The translations under genes and the position numbers were made by a program. A stretch of DNA of 7,171 nucleotides from RGIG6353 sp045594565 (GTDB lineage Bacteria > Bacillota > Clostridia > Oscillospirales > SIG627), in NCBI GenBank assembly GCA_045594565.1, contig JAZNYT010000083.1:1-7171 (forward strand). Reading direction: 5' to 3'. Every line of letters begins with the position of its first letter. Position 1 is the stretch's first letter. Positions 5,365 to 7,171 of the stretch are shown here, one piece after another. The notes beneath the pieces are model-generated. The model worked only from the letters and a program-made list of their open reading frames with translations, had not been told where the DNA came from and did no database searches.

Positions 5365-5393
5365 ATTATACACTAACAAAACCAATTTGTCAA
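5365..5393 (-). promoter_or_regulatory. rplJL promoter (sigma-A type)
   Basis: Read on the - strand: TTGACA (5393-5388), a 17-bp spacer, TATAAT (5370-5365). Both hexamers are perfect consensus and spacing is optimal, as expected for ribosomal protein genes. The start should fall near 5358, immediately before the L10 leader. Confidence 0.95.
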
Positions 5394-5450
5394 GTGTTTT
5401 TTCAAAAAAATAATTTTTTCGCAAAAAGCTAAAAAAAACCGCGCAAAAGA

Positions 5451-5479
5451 TTGACACAAAAACACAAAAGGGATATAAT
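5451..5479 (+). promoter_or_regulatory. Promoter of the GNAT-PHP operon (sigma-A type)
   Basis: TTGACA (5451-5456), 17-bp spacer, TATAAT (5474-5479): a perfect consensus pair, with the start expected near 5486. It is divergent from the rplJ promoter with 57 bp between the -35 hexamers. The 5' untranslated part would be about 45 bases and includes the ribosome binding site AAAGGAG (5515-5521). Confidence 0.93.
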
Positions 5480-5531
5480 ATATCTAATATGGGGTTCTAT
5501 ATATAATTTTTAGGAAAGGAGTTCCCAAGTT

Positions 5532-6293
5532 ATGCAAAGGGTTATTGTCAGAGGCGCGAAAAAGTACCTTGAACAGATGAAAAATCTATGGCGCGATACC
5601 TTCGGGGACACCGATGAATTCATCGACCTTTTCTTCGAAAAATTTTACCGTCCCTGTAAGACTTTTTTAATGCTTGAAGGTAGTGCTCTCGTCAGTATGC
5701 TATTTTATATGGACGTGAAGGTGAAGTACGACGGAAAGCGACTTCGGGCAGCTTATCTCTACGGTGTTGCTACAAAGCTTTCCGAGCGCCGTCAGGGTCA
5801 TTTCACCGCTCTTCACAATGCACTTCTCGAAGAGCTTACCTCGAAAAAGTATGACCTTATCATTACCATTCCTCAGAACGATTCCCTATTCTCCTTCTAC
5901 AAGGAGACGGGATATACCCTTCCTCTCAGACGTTGTGAGTTTTCTCTTCATACTTTAGACCTCACGCCCGTTGAGGATCCACACGAGGTATGGCTTCTTA
6001 AAAAGGAGCTTCACAAAAAAGCAAGAAGCGGATTTTCTCTTCTCGAAAGTGAGGAGCAGTTCCTCGAAACCGTAAGAGACCACAAGCTTTTCCGTTACGA
6101 CGGCGGATATCTTGCATTTTATCCCAAAAATGACGGGTATGTCCTTTACGGAATCATATCAGACGACCCCTCTCACGCACCTGTGGAGCTTGTACACTAC
6201 GAAAGAAGCGCTCTTATGCGTGATATCACAGGAAAGCTTGACTACGACAGAATAGATAAAGAAAAGCCTGTTCTTGCTTTTCTTATGAGTTAG
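5532..6293 (+). CDS. GNAT family N-acetyltransferase
   Basis: Predicted cytoplasmic acetyl-CoA-dependent acyltransferase; the acceptor is unknown. The 253-aa protein shows the GNAT core in its first half: a beta strand and helix at 1-40, the strand pair around 44-65, AAYLYGVATKLSERRQGHFTALHNAL at 73-98 (motif A with the pyrophosphate-binding loop), and IPQNDSLFSFYKETGY at 113-128 (motif B end). The second half (about 140-253) has no motif I recognise; an Eis-like second domain is possible. The usual R/Q-x-x-G-x-G/A loop is R86-R-Q-G-H-F91 here, with Phe in the last small position. The ATG at 5532 has AAAGGAG 10 bases upstream. The next gene starts 8 bases after the stop, so the two are co-translated. 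Specific substrate not inferable. Confidence 0.88.
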   Translation: MQRVIVRGAKKYLEQMKNLWRDTFGDTDEFIDLFFEKFYRPCKTFLMLEGSALVSMLFYMDVKVKYDGKRLRAAYLYGVATKLSERRQGHFTALHNALLEELTSKKYDLIITIPQNDSLFSFYKETGYTLPLRRCEFSLHTLDLTPVEDPHEVWLLKKELHKKARSGFSLLESEEQFLETVRDHKLFRYDGGYLAFYPKNDGYVLYGIISDDPSHAPVELVHYERSALMRDITGKLDYDRIDKEKPVLAFLMS

Positions 6294-6301
6294 GAGACAC
6301 T

Positions 6302-7003
6302 ATGTTTAAAGAATATAAAAATAAAATAGAGCTTCACTGTCATTCATCGGGATTCTCCGAATGCTCGGAGCTCCCACCCTCTGAAATTATCAGATGCTAC
6401 AAAAACGCAGGGTATCAGGGTATTGTAATTACCAATCACTTCTATCCTTGGGTGTCGAAGAATGACAAAAAATATCAGAAATACATTGACGAGTTTCTTG
6501 AAGAATACCACTTCACAAAAGAGCTTGGCGAGGGAGTAGGCATCAATGTGTATCTCGGAATGGAGATACGCTTTGAGGAAAATCAGAATGACTATCTCCT
6601 ATACGGAATAGACGAGGACTTTGTAAGAGGCATTCCGAGACAGCTCGAAACTATATACGACTTTATGCCTTATCTCAAGGAGCATCCCGACGTGCTTTTC
6701 ATACAGGCTCATCCCTTCCGCAACGGAATGTTCCTGGTAGACTCCTCCCTTCTCGATGGAATTGAGGTTTTCAATCTTCATCCAAACCACAATTCAAGAG
6801 TGGGATTCGCGGCGAAATACGCTGAAAGCGAAGGCTTTAAGGTGTGCACCTGCGGAAGCGACCTTCACCATCCCGGGCACGACGCCCTCTCGGCACTTCT
6901 GACGCGCGAGCTCCCCCAGGACGAAAAGGAGCTTGCAAGGTGCATCAGGGAAGAACAGGTTTATAAAGTGGGAAACAGTATAGTTTGTTTTAATGAATAT
7001 TGA
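6302..7003 (+). CDS. PHP-domain metal-dependent phosphoesterase-like protein
   Basis: The 233-aa protein is a stand-alone PHP domain, a fold that binds two or three metal ions and hydrolyses phosphate esters. Metal-site motifs are all present: H12 and H14 in ELHCHS, H46 in TNHF, E88 in GMEIRFEE, H137 in QAHPFR, and D187/H189 in GSDLHH. It is therefore likely catalytically competent. It is not long enough for a DNA polymerase X or PolC partner and has no extra domain; histidinol phosphatase, nucleotide or tyrosine phosphatase roles are possible but unproven. A ribosome binding site TAGGAG (6291-6296) overlaps the stop of the GNAT gene, 5 bases before the ATG. The last codons (Asn-Glu-Tyr-stop) are formed by the first heptads of a repeat, so the natural C-terminus may have been replaced or trimmed. 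Confidence 0.9.
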   Translation: MFKEYKNKIELHCHSSGFSECSELPPSEIIRCYKNAGYQGIVITNHFYPWVSKNDKKYQKYIDEFLEEYHFTKELGEGVGINVYLGMEIRFEENQNDYLLYGIDEDFVRGIPRQLETIYDFMPYLKEHPDVLFIQAHPFRNGMFLVDSSLLDGIEVFNLHPNHNSRVGFAAKYAESEGFKVCTCGSDLHHPGHDALSALLTRELPQDEKELARCIREEQVYKVGNSIVCFNEY

Positions 7004-7140
7004 ATATTGAATATTGAATAATTAAGGTCAATTTCCTTGCGGAAATTTTCGATTAAATTTATCCAAGTGGTAATGCTTTTTACAAAAGCACTCCCCCTTG
7101 CACCCCCACGAAAACTATAATAAAAAACCATAAAAGTTTT
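6993..7140 (+). repeat. Composite heptad/hairpin element (family 2), copy at the PHP gene 3' end
   Basis: Four heptads (ATGAATA then three TTGAATA; 6993-7020), ATTAAGGT, a hairpin AATTTCC/GGAAATT (7030-7047), then a decayed copy of the GAGGGAATGC hairpin (7068-7096) and the CCCACGAAAACTATA block (about 7106-7117). It is collinear with the reverse complement of 4015-4168 over the same 148-bp length. It starts inside the PHP gene, overlapping its last 11 bases. Confidence 0.8.
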
Positions 7141-7171
7141 TGAAAGAGAGTTTTAGAGAAACGCTCTTTCA
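7141..7171. other. Hairpin at the window edge
   Basis: TGAAAGAG (7141-7148) pairs with CTCTTTCA (7164-7171), continued inside by GTTT (7150-7153) with AAAC (7159-7162) around one A-G mismatch. It may be the terminator of the GNAT-PHP operon, but a T-tract would lie beyond the window. Its base AAAGAGAG resembles that of the unit C hairpin, which follows the same composite element on the other strand near 4012. Confidence 0.6.

Noticed and set aside
5244..5432. A 62-codon + strand frame over the rplJ leader
   Set aside because: It lies antisense to the L10 leader and promoter and has no ribosome binding site; the RNA structures explain the sequence.

Overview
The window looks like a chromosomal segment of an anaerobic Firmicute of the class Clostridia, possibly Oscillospiraceae/Ruminococcaceae-like. 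This is an inference from the strong AGGAGG-type ribosome binding sites, the Firmicutes-style L10 leader, TTGACA-17-TATAAT promoters, the protein sequences and the AT-rich repeat-filled intergenic regions. No taxonomic marker sharper than L10 and L7/L12 is present.

Layout: (1) 1-177 is an intergenic repeat, cut by the left edge. (2) 195-3359 holds three arginine-biosynthesis genes on the + strand: argB (N-acetylglutamate kinase), argD (acetylornithine aminotransferase, 1 bp after argB) and argF (ornithine carbamoyltransferase). A 126-bp inverted-repeat element sits between argD and argF. (3) 3360-4217 is a gene-free stretch of about 860 bp between convergent operons. It is almost entirely repeat: a tandem array of ~250-bp units (two full, one partial), a composite heptad/hairpin element, and the bidirectional rplL terminator. 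(4) 4218-5191 on the - strand is rplJ-rplL (ribosomal stalk proteins L10 and L7/L12), preceded by a near-consensus promoter, an L10 autoregulatory leader and an intrinsic terminator that looks like an attenuator. (5) 5532-7003 on the + strand, driven by a divergent near-consensus promoter, is a two-gene operon: a GNAT acetyltransferase and a PHP-domain metal-dependent phosphoesterase. (6) 6993-7171 is a second copy of the composite element. Its first heptads supply the last codons and stop of the PHP gene.

The arg genes carry N-acetylglutamate through phosphorylation (ArgB), transamination of the semialdehyde (ArgD) and carbamoylation of ornithine to citrulline (ArgF). argC, argJ, argG and argH are not in the window. 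L10 and L7/L12 form the ribosomal stalk, and the leader fits L10-type autoregulation. The GNAT-PHP pair has no assignable pathway.

The genes are ordinary. The unusual content is the intergenic DNA. At least two interlocking repeat families occur. Family 1 is a ~250-bp unit: one inverted copy upstream of argB and 2.6 tandem copies downstream of argF. Family 2 is a heptad-ended element with internal hairpins, at the 3' ends of argD, rplL and the PHP gene. In both families some hairpins keep their position and basal pairs while the tip sequence changes on both arms together. That suggests selection on, or mechanistic generation of, the palindromes rather than the sequence itself. I could not run searches or folding, so the repeats' identity and any function remain hypotheses.
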